A DNA stretch of 64,000 nucleotides from Christiangramia forsetii KT0803 (GCF_000060345.1 NC_008571.1:3166501-3230500); one strand, 5' to 3'; counted from the first letter of the stretch, positions 34,329 to 42,658 are shown. Notes: a model not told the origin generated them from the letters alone. Numbers and translations are program-made.

Positions 34329-34967
34329 CTAAATTAAAAATTTTAAAAATTCTATTCTATCAATTTCTTCAGCTCCAAGACTTTCTAAATGACTGGTGTA
34401 AATCTGGCAATCTATAAGCTTCACTCCTTCTTTTTCCAGTTTCTGAACCAATTTAATAAAGCCAAATTTCGAAGCATTACTTGCTTTAGAAAACATGCTC
34501 TCCCCGCAAAAAACTTTCTTATCTTTCAAATAAATACCATAAAGGCCTCCTACGAGCATAGAACCCTCCCAGACTTCAGTAGAAACTGCAATCCCTTCCT
34601 GATGCAATTTTAAGTAGTTCTCTTTAATCTCGGGGGTGATCCAGGTGCCATCCTGACCTTCTCTATTCACATTTCCGCAGGCTTCTATAACTTTTTCAAA
34701 TTCCTGATTGAAAGTTACCTGAAATTTATCCTGATTCAGGTATGGTCGCATACTTTTGGCAATTTTTAGATTCTCGGGAAAAAGCACCATCCTGGGATCT
34801 GGCGACCACCAAAGCACCGGCTGACCTTCATTATACCATGGGAAAATGCCTTTATAATATGCCTCCATCAATCTATCGGGACTAAGATCACGGGTTACTG
34901 CCAATAGGCCGTCTTCGTCAGCGAAACTAACGGGAGGGAATTTTTCTTGTGGATTTATAAAATACAA
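34329..34967 (-). CDS. aat: Leucyl/phenylalanyl-tRNA--protein transferase
   Basis: Aat (212 residues) adds Leu or Phe to proteins with N-terminal Arg or Lys, marking them for ClpAP. The motifs FPPVSFADEDGLLAVTRDLS, YYKGIFPWYNEGQPVLWWSP and GGLYGIYLKDKKVFCGESMF are all clear. The length is slightly short at the C-terminus against 230-residue homologues but the fold is complete. Confidence 0.94.
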   Translation of the reverse strand: MYFINPQEKFPPVSFADEDGLLAVTRDLSPDRLMEAYYKGIFPWYNEGQPVLWWSPDPRMVLFPENLKIAKSMRPYLNQDKFQVTFNQEFEKVIEACGNVNREGQDGTWITPEIKENYLKLHQEGIAVSTEVWEGSMLVGGLYGIYLKDKKVFCGESMFSKASNASKFGFIKLVQKLEKEGVKLIDCQIYTSHLESLGAEEIDRIEFLKFLI

Positions 34968-35069
34968 GTGCTTCTTTTGGGATTCTAAATAATATTGTCT
35001 TATTATTTTTTTCCATTGTTGAAAAAAGTAATCAAAAAAATCTAGGCTTACGAAGATGTATCTAAATTT

Positions 35070-35170
35070 TTCACTCGAAGCTTAAATTTTAGGAACTCGC
35101 TATGGAAGTTAACATTCAAAAATAAATTCATTTAGCTCAAACAGCCTAAAATTTTAAGGCTCTTTCGCTT
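35070..35170. repeat. AT-rich palindromic element
   Basis: The near-palindrome AGCCTAAAATTTTAAGGCT lies at about 35144-35162, and a related TTAAATTTTAGGAACTC lies upstream at about 35083. The block looks like an old dispersed element. The rest of the gap from 34967 to 35250 holds no gene I can support. Confidence 0.3.
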
Positions 35171-35251
35171 CAAATTTGTCGATAAATTTTCGATAGGCCA
35201 TATTAAAAATTACCTGAATCTAAATCTACTTTTGACCTTTATAAACAAACT

Positions 35252-35280
35252 AAAGTCCGGTGCAAACACAACCGGACTTC
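35252..35280 (-). terminator. Terminator after the DUF3127 gene
   Basis: AAGTCCGG and CCGGACTT form an eight-base stem with an 11-base loop. On the minus strand it lies about 120 bases past the DUF3127 gene and is followed by TAGTTTGTTT, a weak T run. Confidence 0.5.
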
Positions 35281-35285
35281 AATAT

Positions 35286-35400
35286 TTTTAAATCGAACTT
35301 CGACAAGCTCAGTTCTACATATTACTTAGAAAATGTCATCTCGAACGAATGTGAGAGATCTCAATAGATTTCTCCCGTTGGTCGAAATGACTGATAAATT
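35286..35400. repeat. Dispersed repeats (classes A and C)
   Basis: AACTTCGACAAGCTCAGTTC (A variant) and GTCATCTCGAACGAATGTGAGAGATCTC followed by GATTTCTCCCGTTGGTCGAAATGAC (C) lie directly after the stop of the DUF3127 gene. Confidence 0.7.
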
Positions 35401-35775
35401 CTAGAATGGAAGATCATCATAATCTTCTTCGTTCAAGTCGCTGGCTGGCTCAAACTGGTCTGGTGGCGGTACATTAGAACCTCCTGATGGCTGTTGCGCA
35501 GCAAGATTTTCAATTCTCCATCCCTGGATAGAATTGAAATATTTTGTTTCACCTTGTGGACTTACCCATTCGCGACCTCTAAGATTCACCCCAATTTTAA
35601 CCGGCTGACCTACCTGAAAAGCGTCCAGAAGACTGCATTTATCCTGAACAAATTCTATCATGATATGCTGAGGATACTGCTCCTCTGTAGTCACTACCAT
35701 TTCCCTTTTTTGAAAACCATTGCTTCCAAATGTTTTCGTTTCGCCAATAAGCTTAATTTTTCCCTGTACTTCCAT
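35401..35775 (-). CDS. DUF3127 protein with an SSB-like acidic tail
   Basis: A 124-residue protein with an OB-fold-like core (MEVQGKIKLIGETKTFGSNGFQKREMVVTTE is too strong to be chance, positions 1-31) belonging to DUF3127. The C-terminus has a flexible Gln/Pro-rich linker and ends in EEDYDDLPF, nearly the DDDIPF tip with which single-stranded DNA-binding proteins recruit repair enzymes. It may be a nucleic-acid-binding accessory protein. It is nine bases downstream of the flavin reductase gene. Confidence 0.82.
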   Translation of the reverse strand: MEVQGKIKLIGETKTFGSNGFQKREMVVTTEEQYPQHIMIEFVQDKCSLLDAFQVGQPVKIGVNLRGREWVSPQGETKYFNSIQGWRIENLAAQQPSGGSNVPPPDQFEPASDLNEEDYDDLPF

Positions 35776-35783
35776 TGTCTCGT

Positions 35784-36656
35784 TTATTTTGCTAATAATA
35801 TTTTCCAGGCATTTTCCGGCTGATCTTTCTCAAGATAAGTCTGTGCCTGTTTATGAATTTTTTGTGTATTTCCAGTTTTTACAAGTTCAGCATCTGTAGT
35901 ATTCGTTTTTAAAAACGTTTCAATTTCACCATTCTCAGGTAAAGCCTCTACATTTCCTAATTTTCCAAGATCATTTCCGGTTAACACACTGCTCGTTCTT
36001 ACATCTTTCGGCATTGAATCTACTCCAATTCCCAAAGTAGACAGAGGTTTAGGTACTTCAAACATTCCCATTTTAGCACGTGTATACCAGTTCCCTCCCA
36101 TTCGAGCCACCTGGTCTATTTTATGCTGATCTATAAATCCATCTTCATCAAGAATTTCCTCTTTTACATGCATTTTCACTACATGGCAAATCACCAAATT
36201 TCCTGCGCCGCCTTCAGTTCCGGTTTCAACGACCTCTTTGATCTTACATTCCAGCTGAACCGGGGATTCCGCTACGCGAAAAGGCTTTACCAGATCAGAT
36301 TTTAGCATAGTCAAACCTGATTTTTCAAATTCGTTCACTCCTTCGGCATATTCTGTACTAGAAAGGGACATCTGCTGAACAATATCATAATTCACAATAT
36401 TGATCACTACCTCATCTACGTTCTTAGCGTTTTCAAAAGTATGTTTAGTGGTATTGTCCCTTCCTCTTCTAGCAGGAGAAAAGATCAACACCGGTGGATT
36501 CGCACCAAAAACATTGAAAAAACTAAAAGGGGAGAGATTAGGATTTCCATCTTTATCAATAGTACTTGCAAATGCAATAGGCCTTGGACCTATGGCACCC
36601 AGAAGATATTGATGTAATTTCCCTACACTTACGTCCTTGGGTTCTATACTTAACAT
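35784..36656 (-). CDS. Flavin reductase-like domain protein
   Basis: A 290-residue protein with the FMN-binding split-barrel fold of flavoredoxin and flavin reductases: GAIGPRPIAFASTIDKDG, NLSPFSFFNVFGANPPVLIF and LECKIKEVVETG. About 80 extra residues at the C-terminus (after LTGNDLGKLGNVEALP) have no clear relation. No signal peptide is seen. Its substrate and electron donor are unknown. It shares an operon with the DUF3127 gene. Confidence 0.85.
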   Translation of the reverse strand: MLSIEPKDVSVGKLHQYLLGAIGPRPIAFASTIDKDGNPNLSPFSFFNVFGANPPVLIFSPARRGRDNTTKHTFENAKNVDEVVINIVNYDIVQQMSLSSTEYAEGVNEFEKSGLTMLKSDLVKPFRVAESPVQLECKIKEVVETGTEGGAGNLVICHVVKMHVKEEILDEDGFIDQHKIDQVARMGGNWYTRAKMGMFEVPKPLSTLGIGVDSMPKDVRTSSVLTGNDLGKLGNVEALPENGEIETFLKTNTTDAELVKTGNTQKIHKQAQTYLEKDQPENAWKILLAK

Positions 36657-36770
36657 AGATTAATTTTTGCCAAAGATAAAGAATCGAATAAGGAATGAAA
36701 AGCAATGCATTACAATAAAAATAGTTTTAAAACGCTTATATTTATTTTGCATTAAAAGCCGGAAGCATAC

Positions 36771-37919
36771 ATGAATCTACCCGACGAACGCAGCTTTAAT
36801 CGCTGGTTTATCATTATTTCCTGTTTTGTGGTCACCGCCCTGGTGCTCTGGAACACAAATATTTTTTTTCAACGCCTCAAAGAGGACGAACGGGCAAAAA
36901 TGAATATTTGGGCCAAGGCGCAGGAAGAACTTAGCAACGCTCCAGAAGATGCTGACCTAAGCCTCATTTTAGAAATTTTAAATAATAACACCACTATTCC
37001 TATCATCCATACAGATGAAAATGGGGAAGTTGCCTATACTACCAACCTTGACCCGACAATTCTTGAGGATACTGATAACATAAACGCTTATCTTAAGGAT
37101 TTGAAGGGAGAAAATGAGCCTATCATCATTGATCTGGGAGATGGACAGGTGCAATATTTATACTACGGAAACTCTCCTGCGCTTAATAAACTAAAGTATT
37201 ACCCTATTGGACTTACTCTGATTGGATTTCTATTTATCGGAGTCGTTTATTTCTTTTATACCACGACTAAATCCAGTGAGCAAAATAAACTTTGGGCAGG
37301 GATGGCAAAGGAAACCGCACACCAAATTGGAACTCCGCTTAGTTCTTTGATAGGCTGGACTGAAATTTTGAAAACTGAAAACATCAATCCTTCCTATGTA
37401 GAGGAAATGGAAAAAGACATAGACAGACTTAGAACCATTACGGAAAGATTTTCAAAAATTGGTTCTTCCCCTAATCTTAAAGAAACCGATATTGTAGCTT
37501 CTACCAAAGAGAGTTTTGAATATTTAAAAACCAGAAGTTCCAAGCTTATAGATTTTAGTATTCGTGCTCCACGGCAGCCTATCTGGGTTATGCTAAATGA
37601 ACAGCTTTACAGCTGGACCATAGAGAACCTTGTGAAAAATGCCATTGATGCGATGCGTGGGCGCGGAGAACTTCAAATTGAAATCAAACAGGATATGAAG
37701 CAGGCACATATCTATATTATTGATACTGGAAAAGGTATTGACAAGAATAAATACAAATCGATATTTGAACCAGGGCAAACCTCTAAAAAACGGGGCTGGG
37801 GCCTTGGACTTTCACTTGCCAGAAGAATTATTGAAGAATACCATAAAGGGAAGATTAAAGTTGCGAGAAGCGAAATCGGTAAGGGTACAACATTTCAGAT
37901 AAGTTTAAAAAAGCTCTAG
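36771..37919 (+). CDS. Membrane sensor histidine kinase
   Basis: A 382-residue kinase with two membrane helices (about residues 13-32 and 142-162) enclosing a small periplasmic sensor. The H box is AKETAHQIGTPLSS with the phosphorylated His at residue 184, the N box is ENLVKNAIDAM, and the G boxes are DTGKGID and GWGLGLSLARRI. There is no adjacent response regulator, so it is an orphan kinase. The stop overlaps the convergent thioesterase gene by four bases. Confidence 0.92.
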   Translation: MNLPDERSFNRWFIIISCFVVTALVLWNTNIFFQRLKEDERAKMNIWAKAQEELSNAPEDADLSLILEILNNNTTIPIIHTDENGEVAYTTNLDPTILEDTDNINAYLKDLKGENEPIIIDLGDGQVQYLYYGNSPALNKLKYYPIGLTLIGFLFIGVVYFFYTTTKSSEQNKLWAGMAKETAHQIGTPLSSLIGWTEILKTENINPSYVEEMEKDIDRLRTITERFSKIGSSPNLKETDIVASTKESFEYLKTRSSKLIDFSIRAPRQPIWVMLNEQLYSWTIENLVKNAIDAMRGRGELQIEIKQDMKQAHIYIIDTGKGIDKNKYKSIFEPGQTSKKRGWGLGLSLARRIIEEYHKGKIKVARSEIGKGTTFQISLKKL

Positions 37920-38329
37920 AATTCAGAGATTTTTTCTCGCATCCAATCGGGAATTGGAATCGTCTTTTTCTCCTCAAAATCGAAGCAAACCACCACATCT
38001 ATTCCTTCCGCACAAAGTTCCTCTTTTTCATTTAAAATGATGTGCTTTAAACCAAAACTGGTATTTCCAATAAAATCAAGCTTTGTTTTAACAATTGCAT
38101 TTCCGGGATAGTGAAGGGACTTTTTAAAATCACATTTTGTAGAAACCAACATGGTTCCCTGGTTAGAACTTTGATAAAATTCATGAATACCGGAAGCTTC
38201 CCAGAAATTAACTCTACCGCTTTGGAGATATCGCATGTATGAAATATTATTCACGTGTTCATACATATCCAGATCGCTCCAGTCTATTCTAATTTTCAGA
38301 TTTAATTTGAAAGCAGAAAAATTGGTCAC
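37916..38329 (-). CDS. Acyl-CoA thioesterase, 4-hydroxybenzoyl-CoA thioesterase type
   Basis: A 137-residue hotdog-fold protein. DWSDLDMYEHVNNISYMRYL holds the catalytic Asp and the HVNN turn of the 4HBT group, and KLDFIGNTSFGLKHIILNEK follows. It should hydrolyse an acyl-CoA; the acyl group is not known. It overlaps the HIT gene upstream by four bases (ATGA), so the two are translationally coupled. Confidence 0.88.
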   Translation of the reverse strand: MTNFSAFKLNLKIRIDWSDLDMYEHVNNISYMRYLQSGRVNFWEASGIHEFYQSSNQGTMLVSTKCDFKKSLHYPGNAIVKTKLDFIGNTSFGLKHIILNEKEELCAEGIDVVVCFDFEEKKTIPIPDWMREKISEF

Positions 38330-38721
38330 AGTTCAAGATTAGAATGGATAGCTTCAGCCAGATCTTTGAATTCCTGTTCGCTCATTTCCACATGATTCGA
38401 AAAGTCCATATCATTCATAGTATTCAGCGGAATTAGGTGAACATGCGTGTGCGGCACTTCTAAACCAACCACTGCCATCCCTACTCTTTTACAGGAAACA
38501 GTTTTTTCCAGTGCAATAGAGACACTCCTGGTAAAACGCATCAACTCCTGGTACATTTCTTCTTCCAGATCCCATATTTTGTTAACTTCCTTTTTTGGAA
38601 TACACAAAACATGTCCTCTTACATTAGGCCTAACATCTAAAAAAGCTAAAAACTGACTGTTTTCAGCTACTTTATAAGAAGCCACTTCTCCTTTTACAAT
38701 CTTTGTGAACAGTGTTGACAT
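38326..38721 (-). CDS. HIT family nucleotide-binding protein
   Basis: A 131-residue histidine-triad hydrolase. The HxHxH motif is PHTHVHLIPL, and the N-terminal FTKIVKGEVASYKV and FLDVRPNVRGHVLCIPKKE are standard. HIT proteins split nucleotide phosphoramidates or dinucleotides. The gene lies 97 bases downstream of greA on the same strand and may be transcribed from the greA promoter, or from one in that gap. Confidence 0.93.
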   Translation of the reverse strand: MSTLFTKIVKGEVASYKVAENSQFLAFLDVRPNVRGHVLCIPKKEVNKIWDLEEEMYQELMRFTRSVSIALEKTVSCKRVGMAVVGLEVPHTHVHLIPLNTMNDMDFSNHVEMSEQEFKDLAEAIHSNLEL

Positions 38722-38818
38722 AATTAGGTTGATTTTTAATAAAATTAAAGAATCCTTTTCTTATTTCCGAAATTACGGATGAAAGAAAAGGATTAATTTT
38801 TAACTGAAATGAACCTGA

Positions 38819-39295
38819 TTATTCTCTCCAGATCTCGATCACGTCAAACTTAACAGTTCCATTTGGAACTTCGATTTCGGCAGTATCCCCAACTTTCTTT
38901 CCTAGAAGACCTTTTCCTATGGGAGAATCTACTGAAATTTTTCCCGATTTAAGATCGGCTTCACTCTGTGCAACTAATTTATAGGTCATTTCTGCCCCAT
39001 TCGTTTGATTTTTGATCTTCACATGAGAATGTACCAACACTTTAGAAGTATCTAATTGCGATTCATCTATTACTCGTGCATTGGCAACAACTTCTTCCAT
39101 TTTAGAAATTTTCATTTCCAACAGGCCCTGAGCTTCTTTTGCGGCGTCATACTCGGCATTCTCACTCAAATCTCCTTTGTCTCTAGCCTCTCCAATTGCT
39201 TCAGAAGCTTTTGGTCGCTCTACATCTTTAAGATGATTTAATTCATCTCTAAGCTTTTTTAACCCTTCAGGGGTATAATAAGATACTTTACTCAT
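38819..39295 (-). CDS. greA: Transcription elongation factor GreA
   Basis: GreA (158 residues) rescues backtracked RNA polymerase by stimulating RNA cleavage. The coiled coil has ARDKGDLSENAEYDAAKEAQ with the acidic tip, and the FKBP-like end has SPIGKGLLGKKVGDTAEI. A consensus promoter is 193 bases upstream with a terminator-like hairpin right at the start of the predicted leader, so expression may depend on readthrough. Confidence 0.96.
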   Translation of the reverse strand: MSKVSYYTPEGLKKLRDELNHLKDVERPKASEAIGEARDKGDLSENAEYDAAKEAQGLLEMKISKMEEVVANARVIDESQLDTSKVLVHSHVKIKNQTNGAEMTYKLVAQSEADLKSGKISVDSPIGKGLLGKKVGDTAEIEVPNGTVKFDVIEIWRE

Positions 39296-39456
39296 AACTT
39301 TATCGTTTTAATATTTCGCGGCCAGTGGATTAGAGCCTCTGGAGCCGGAAAAATACCTTATAATGATTCTATTAATAATTGAATTCCTGAATGCGGAATT
39401 GCCCGGATCAAAAGTTTTTGGCTCTCCGGGTATAAACTATTGTATCATTAACTGAA

Positions 39457-39481
39457 AAAATCCCATTTCTAACGGGATTTC
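39457..39481 (-). terminator. Terminator-like hairpin in the greA leader
   Basis: On the minus strand AAATCCC / GGGATTT (loop GTTAGAAAT) is followed by six T. It lies only a few bases downstream of the predicted transcription start and about 160 bases upstream of greA. Transcripts stopped here would be about 30 nucleotides long. There is no gene upstream on this strand for which it could be an ordinary end. Confidence 0.6.
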
Positions 39482-39487
39482 TTTAAA

Positions 39488-39518
39488 CAAATGTAAGAAA
39501 TTTAATCTTTCGGAACAA
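39488..39518 (-). promoter_or_regulatory. Promoter upstream of greA
   Basis: On the minus strand TTG (39516-39518), 20 bases, then TACATTTG (39488-39495): a good Bacteroidota consensus. The predicted start is near 39481, directly before the hairpin. Confidence 0.6.
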
Positions 39519-39549
39519 TTATATTATTTTCGTTCCAACTCAATATTCT

Positions 39550-39978
39550 ATGAAAAAATTTTTAAGCTTACTAGTTGTTTTTATTGTTATTACAGCTTGT
39601 TCCGGATCTGATGATGAAATTCGAAATAATCCAAATTTGCCCGATCTAAATTTTAGATTTCAACTGAATCTTAGTTTCCCAGAATATAATGATCTTCAAT
39701 TTCCAGGAAATTCTTATGCCACTACTAACTATGGGATTAGAGGTGTGGTAATCTACAATATTAATAACTCACAATACACGGCTTTTGAACTTAGTGATCC
39801 CAATCATCCACCAAGTAACTGTTCAGGGATGACCGTTAATGGCGTAATCGCTACCTGTGGTTGTGAAGGGAATCAATATAATGTAATTACCGGAGAACTT
39901 GTAGAAGGGGATGGTCAATACACCATGAGACCTTACCGCGTACAGCGATCTGGCAACCAATTACAGGTTTTTAATTAA
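39550..39978 (+). CDS. Small lipoprotein with a Rieske-like fold, ligands altered
   Basis: The lipobox VITACSGS gives an acylated Cys at residue 17. The rest resembles the family of small Bacteroidota proteins with a Rieske-type fold: GIRGVVIYNINNSQYTAFEL, then DPNHPPSNCSGM, then ATCGCEGNQYNVITGE. Normal Rieske proteins have CxH and CxxH boxes; here the first reads DPNH and the second TCGCEG, with no His, so a 2Fe-2S cluster is unlikely. The role is unknown. It is divergent from greA, and shares its 3' hairpin with the TonB receptor gene. Confidence 0.65.
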   Translation: MKKFLSLLVVFIVITACSGSDDEIRNNPNLPDLNFRFQLNLSFPEYNDLQFPGNSYATTNYGIRGVVIYNINNSQYTAFELSDPNHPPSNCSGMTVNGVIATCGCEGNQYNVITGELVEGDGQYTMRPYRVQRSGNQLQVFN

Positions 39979-40019
39979 AAAAGCCTCCCCTTCAAAACCC
40001 TACATTTTGAAAAGGAGGC
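39976..40019 (-). terminator. Terminator of the TonB receptor gene (possibly bidirectional)
   Basis: GCCTCC..TTCAAAA / TTTTGAA..GGAGGC form a long stem. On the minus strand it ends in TTTTTT. It lies 20 bases past the receptor stop and directly after the lipoprotein stop on the other strand. Confidence 0.85.
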
Positions 40020-40039
40020 AGCTAAAATCCTTAAAGCTT

Positions 40040-42421
40040 TTAGAACTTTAAGGTTAAACCTAACAAAAAGTTAGTAGTGGCTTGTGGATAATACCCGGCT
40101 CCATCTAAAGTTTGTACTCCGGAAGGAATATCTTCATTAGGAACATTAAATGTGAAATAATAACCGTTGGAGACATATTTCTCATTAAAGATATTGTTCA
40201 CCAGACCCGTGATGACAATTTCTTTAAAGACCCAGGGCTGTTCCCAGCTATACTGTACATTAAAATCGTTTACAAAATAGCTATCAAGTTTAGAGTTTTC
40301 TGCTTCCACATTACTCATGAATTGTTCCCCAATATATTTAGAAAGGAGATTAAGTTCTAAACCATTAATTGGCTCATAGTTAAAAATATTTCCGGCAACG
40401 ATCTCCGGAGAATAAGAAATATCTGTGTTTCCATATTCCTGTAACTCTCCGTTAAAAGTTGAAACAAAATCTACGTTCTTATTCTGGCTCAAAGAAATAT
40501 TAGGTCTTACTGAAAACTTATCTGAAAGCCTAACTGTTGCATCTATTTCCAGTCCTAATCTATAACTGTTCCCGCTATTCTGGCGGATAAAGGCTCCCAC
40601 ATCATCAATTCCACCAGTAAGCACCAATTGATTTTGATAATCCATATAATACAGATTAGTGTTTACCTGAAAATTTTGAGAATTATGCCTCCACCCCAGT
40701 TCAAAATCATTTAATTCTTCTGGCTCAGGATCTCCATTCTCATAATCATTGCGGCTAGGTTCTCTATGCGCTTTTGCGTAAGACAGGTATAGCTGGTTAA
40801 AAGGATTGATCTCATAGGTAATTCCTGCTTTCGGATTAAAAAAGCTGAAGCTATCATCATTCAAGAAACTGGATTGATCGTCCAGCATGCCGTGAGTTTC
40901 ATAACTCACAGTTCTTAGCTGAAGGTCGGCATATCCGGCAAGTTTTTCAGTAATGGCGAAATTTGCTTTTCCATAGATATTGAAATCAGTTTTATCTGCC
41001 TGATTAAAATAATAGGGTTCATAAGGATCATTATTCCTGGCAAATCTTGTGTAGAGCACTTCCCCGAAATGATCGCCTTCATATCTATTCAATCCACCAC
41101 CAAGCGTCACATCCCAATTGGTATTTTCATAATTTAAACTGAAGACCGTTCCGTAGAAATGATTGTCCAGCCATTTTGTACCAACAATATCAGAGGTAGT
41201 CACTTCTTCCCCTTCTGCCACGAAGGTGGGCAATCCAAATTCTGCTAAATCTGCATCTTCATTGTACTCTTCATAGTAACCCCTTCCGTAGGTATAATGA
41301 AACGCGATATTTGAAGACCAGTTGCTATTATAGTCCTGGTTCCAAAGTAGCTGATAGTGATCCTGTTTATAATTATCGGTTTGATTATCGTAGAATTTAG
41401 TATTTCCATTCTCATCGGTATAGATTCCCGCAGGATTAAAAGTCCGGTCATTTTCCAGCGTTTCTTTATCTATCCCATACCATGCCTGGTAAGTGCGTTC
41501 GCTACCACCAAAAGTCAATGCTTTAATGAGTGTATTATCATCTACAAAAGTTCCTTGCAGAAAATAAGACTTTAAATCACTGCTTGCACGATCTATATAA
41601 CCATCGCTTTTAATCTTTGAAGCCCGTCCAGAAAAGGAAAAATGGTCATTAATAAGCCCGGTACTAAATTTCACCGTATGTTTAAAAGTATTGTAAGACC
41701 CTATACTATTGGCAATCTCACCTTGAGCTTCTTCTTTATAAGAATCGGTTAAAATGTTTAGGCTGGCACCAAAAGCACCTGCCCCATTGGTAGAAGTACC
41801 CACACCTCGTTGTAGCTGTAGGTTTTCTACAGATGAGGCAAAATCCCCCAAATTCACCCAAAAACTTCCCTGGCTTTCGGCATCATTATAAGGAATTCCA
41901 TTTATGGTCACATTAACTCTGGTGGCATCACTACCTCGAACGCGGATTCCCGTATAACCTACCCCGGCTCCGGCATCTGTAGTAGTAACCACATTGGGCA
42001 TATAACTCATCAAAACCGGGATATCCTGGCCCAGGTTTCGATCTTCGATTTCCTCATTACTAAGATTGCTGTAAGTAATAGGAGATTTCTCTGTTACCCT
42101 CACCGCAGAAAGGAAAACTTCATCTAATGATTCTTCAGCTCCCGAGAGGTCTATATTCAGCGTTTTATCTGAATCTATCACAACTCTTTTACTTTTCTGA
42201 TTTCCGAAGACAAAAACCACCGTGTACGTGCCATCTTCAAGGCTCAAAGAATAATTACCATCTTCGTCGGTAAGTGTTCCTGTTCCTGTACTTTTGATGT
42301 AAACCGAAGCTTCATTTAATGGAACTCCATTTTCGGTAACGGTACCCGAAAGTTTAAATTCTTGTGCATAGGCCTGTATGGAAAGTACTAGAAGACCTAC
42401 AAAAAATAATACATTTTTCAT
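40040..42421 (-). CDS. TonB-dependent outer-membrane receptor, predicted thiamine transporter
   Basis: A 793-residue receptor with a signal peptide (LFFVGLLVLSIQAYAQ), a carboxypeptidase-regulatory-like domain at about 20-100 (FKLSGTVTENGVPLNEASVY), a plug (VLMSYMPNVVTTTDAGAGVG, RGVGTSTNGAGAFGASLNI) and a 22-stranded barrel ending in TNFLLGLTLKF with terminal Phe. The thiamine assignment is inferred from the TPP riboswitch in its leader; the protein itself does not show the substrate. No SusD partner follows. Its transcript ends at the hairpin at 40.0 kb. Confidence 0.9.
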   Translation of the reverse strand: MKNVLFFVGLLVLSIQAYAQEFKLSGTVTENGVPLNEASVYIKSTGTGTLTDEDGNYSLSLEDGTYTVVFVFGNQKSKRVVIDSDKTLNIDLSGAEESLDEVFLSAVRVTEKSPITYSNLSNEEIEDRNLGQDIPVLMSYMPNVVTTTDAGAGVGYTGIRVRGSDATRVNVTINGIPYNDAESQGSFWVNLGDFASSVENLQLQRGVGTSTNGAGAFGASLNILTDSYKEEAQGEIANSIGSYNTFKHTVKFSTGLINDHFSFSGRASKIKSDGYIDRASSDLKSYFLQGTFVDDNTLIKALTFGGSERTYQAWYGIDKETLENDRTFNPAGIYTDENGNTKFYDNQTDNYKQDHYQLLWNQDYNSNWSSNIAFHYTYGRGYYEEYNEDADLAEFGLPTFVAEGEEVTTSDIVGTKWLDNHFYGTVFSLNYENTNWDVTLGGGLNRYEGDHFGEVLYTRFARNNDPYEPYYFNQADKTDFNIYGKANFAITEKLAGYADLQLRTVSYETHGMLDDQSSFLNDDSFSFFNPKAGITYEINPFNQLYLSYAKAHREPSRNDYENGDPEPEELNDFELGWRHNSQNFQVNTNLYYMDYQNQLVLTGGIDDVGAFIRQNSGNSYRLGLEIDATVRLSDKFSVRPNISLSQNKNVDFVSTFNGELQEYGNTDISYSPEIVAGNIFNYEPINGLELNLLSKYIGEQFMSNVEAENSKLDSYFVNDFNVQYSWEQPWVFKEIVITGLVNNIFNEKYVSNGYYFTFNVPNEDIPSGVQTLDGAGYYPQATTNFLLGLTLKF

Positions 42422-42479
42422 CCGTAATAAATTTTACGAATAAAAGGGGCGATTACTCTTCTTGTTTAAGTTTATAAAT

Positions 42480-42517
42480 AAAAAAATCCTGAAGCTGCCA
42501 TTTGGCAAAATCAGGAG
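42480..42517 (-). terminator. Attenuator (terminator) of the TPP riboswitch
   Basis: On the minus strand CTCCTGA..TGCCA AA TGGCA..TCAGGA forms a two-part stem followed by seven T, 59 bases before the receptor start codon and just after the aptamer. It is placed to stop transcription when thiamine pyrophosphate is bound. Confidence 0.8.
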
Positions 42518-42539
42518 TACATACACTGCGCTTTCACGC

Positions 42540-42608
42540 AATTCCCTTGGCAGCATTACCTGCCCAGGTTCATTGGGTATGATCTCAGCCCATTCGGGCA
42601 CCCCTTAT
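42540..42608 (-). promoter_or_regulatory. TPP (THI-box) riboswitch
   Basis: The minus strand carries the conserved THI-box parts in order: AAGGGGTGCCC, GGGCTGAGATCATACCC, GAACCTG, GGCAGGTAATGCTGCC and AAGGGA. It is followed by a terminator and then the TonB receptor gene, so intracellular thiamine pyrophosphate should repress the receptor. Confidence 0.95.
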
Positions 42609-42620
42609 GAGATTACGGCG

Positions 42621-42650
42621 CAAATGTAAGTTGCTTTTTTAGAAATACAA
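42621..42650 (-). promoter_or_regulatory. Promoter of the riboswitch / TonB receptor transcript
   Basis: On the minus strand TTG (42648-42650), 19 bases, then TACATTTG (42621-42628). The start would be about 42615, a few bases before the aptamer. Confidence 0.7.
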
Positions 42651-42658
42651 TACATTTG
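42631..42658 (+). promoter_or_regulatory. Promoter of the hybrid histidine kinase, face to face with the receptor promoter
   Basis: On the plus strand TTG (42631-42633), 17 bases, then TACATTTG (42651-42658). Its elements overlap those of the receptor promoter as an inverted repeat, CAAATGTA..TACATTTG. Confidence 0.55.
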
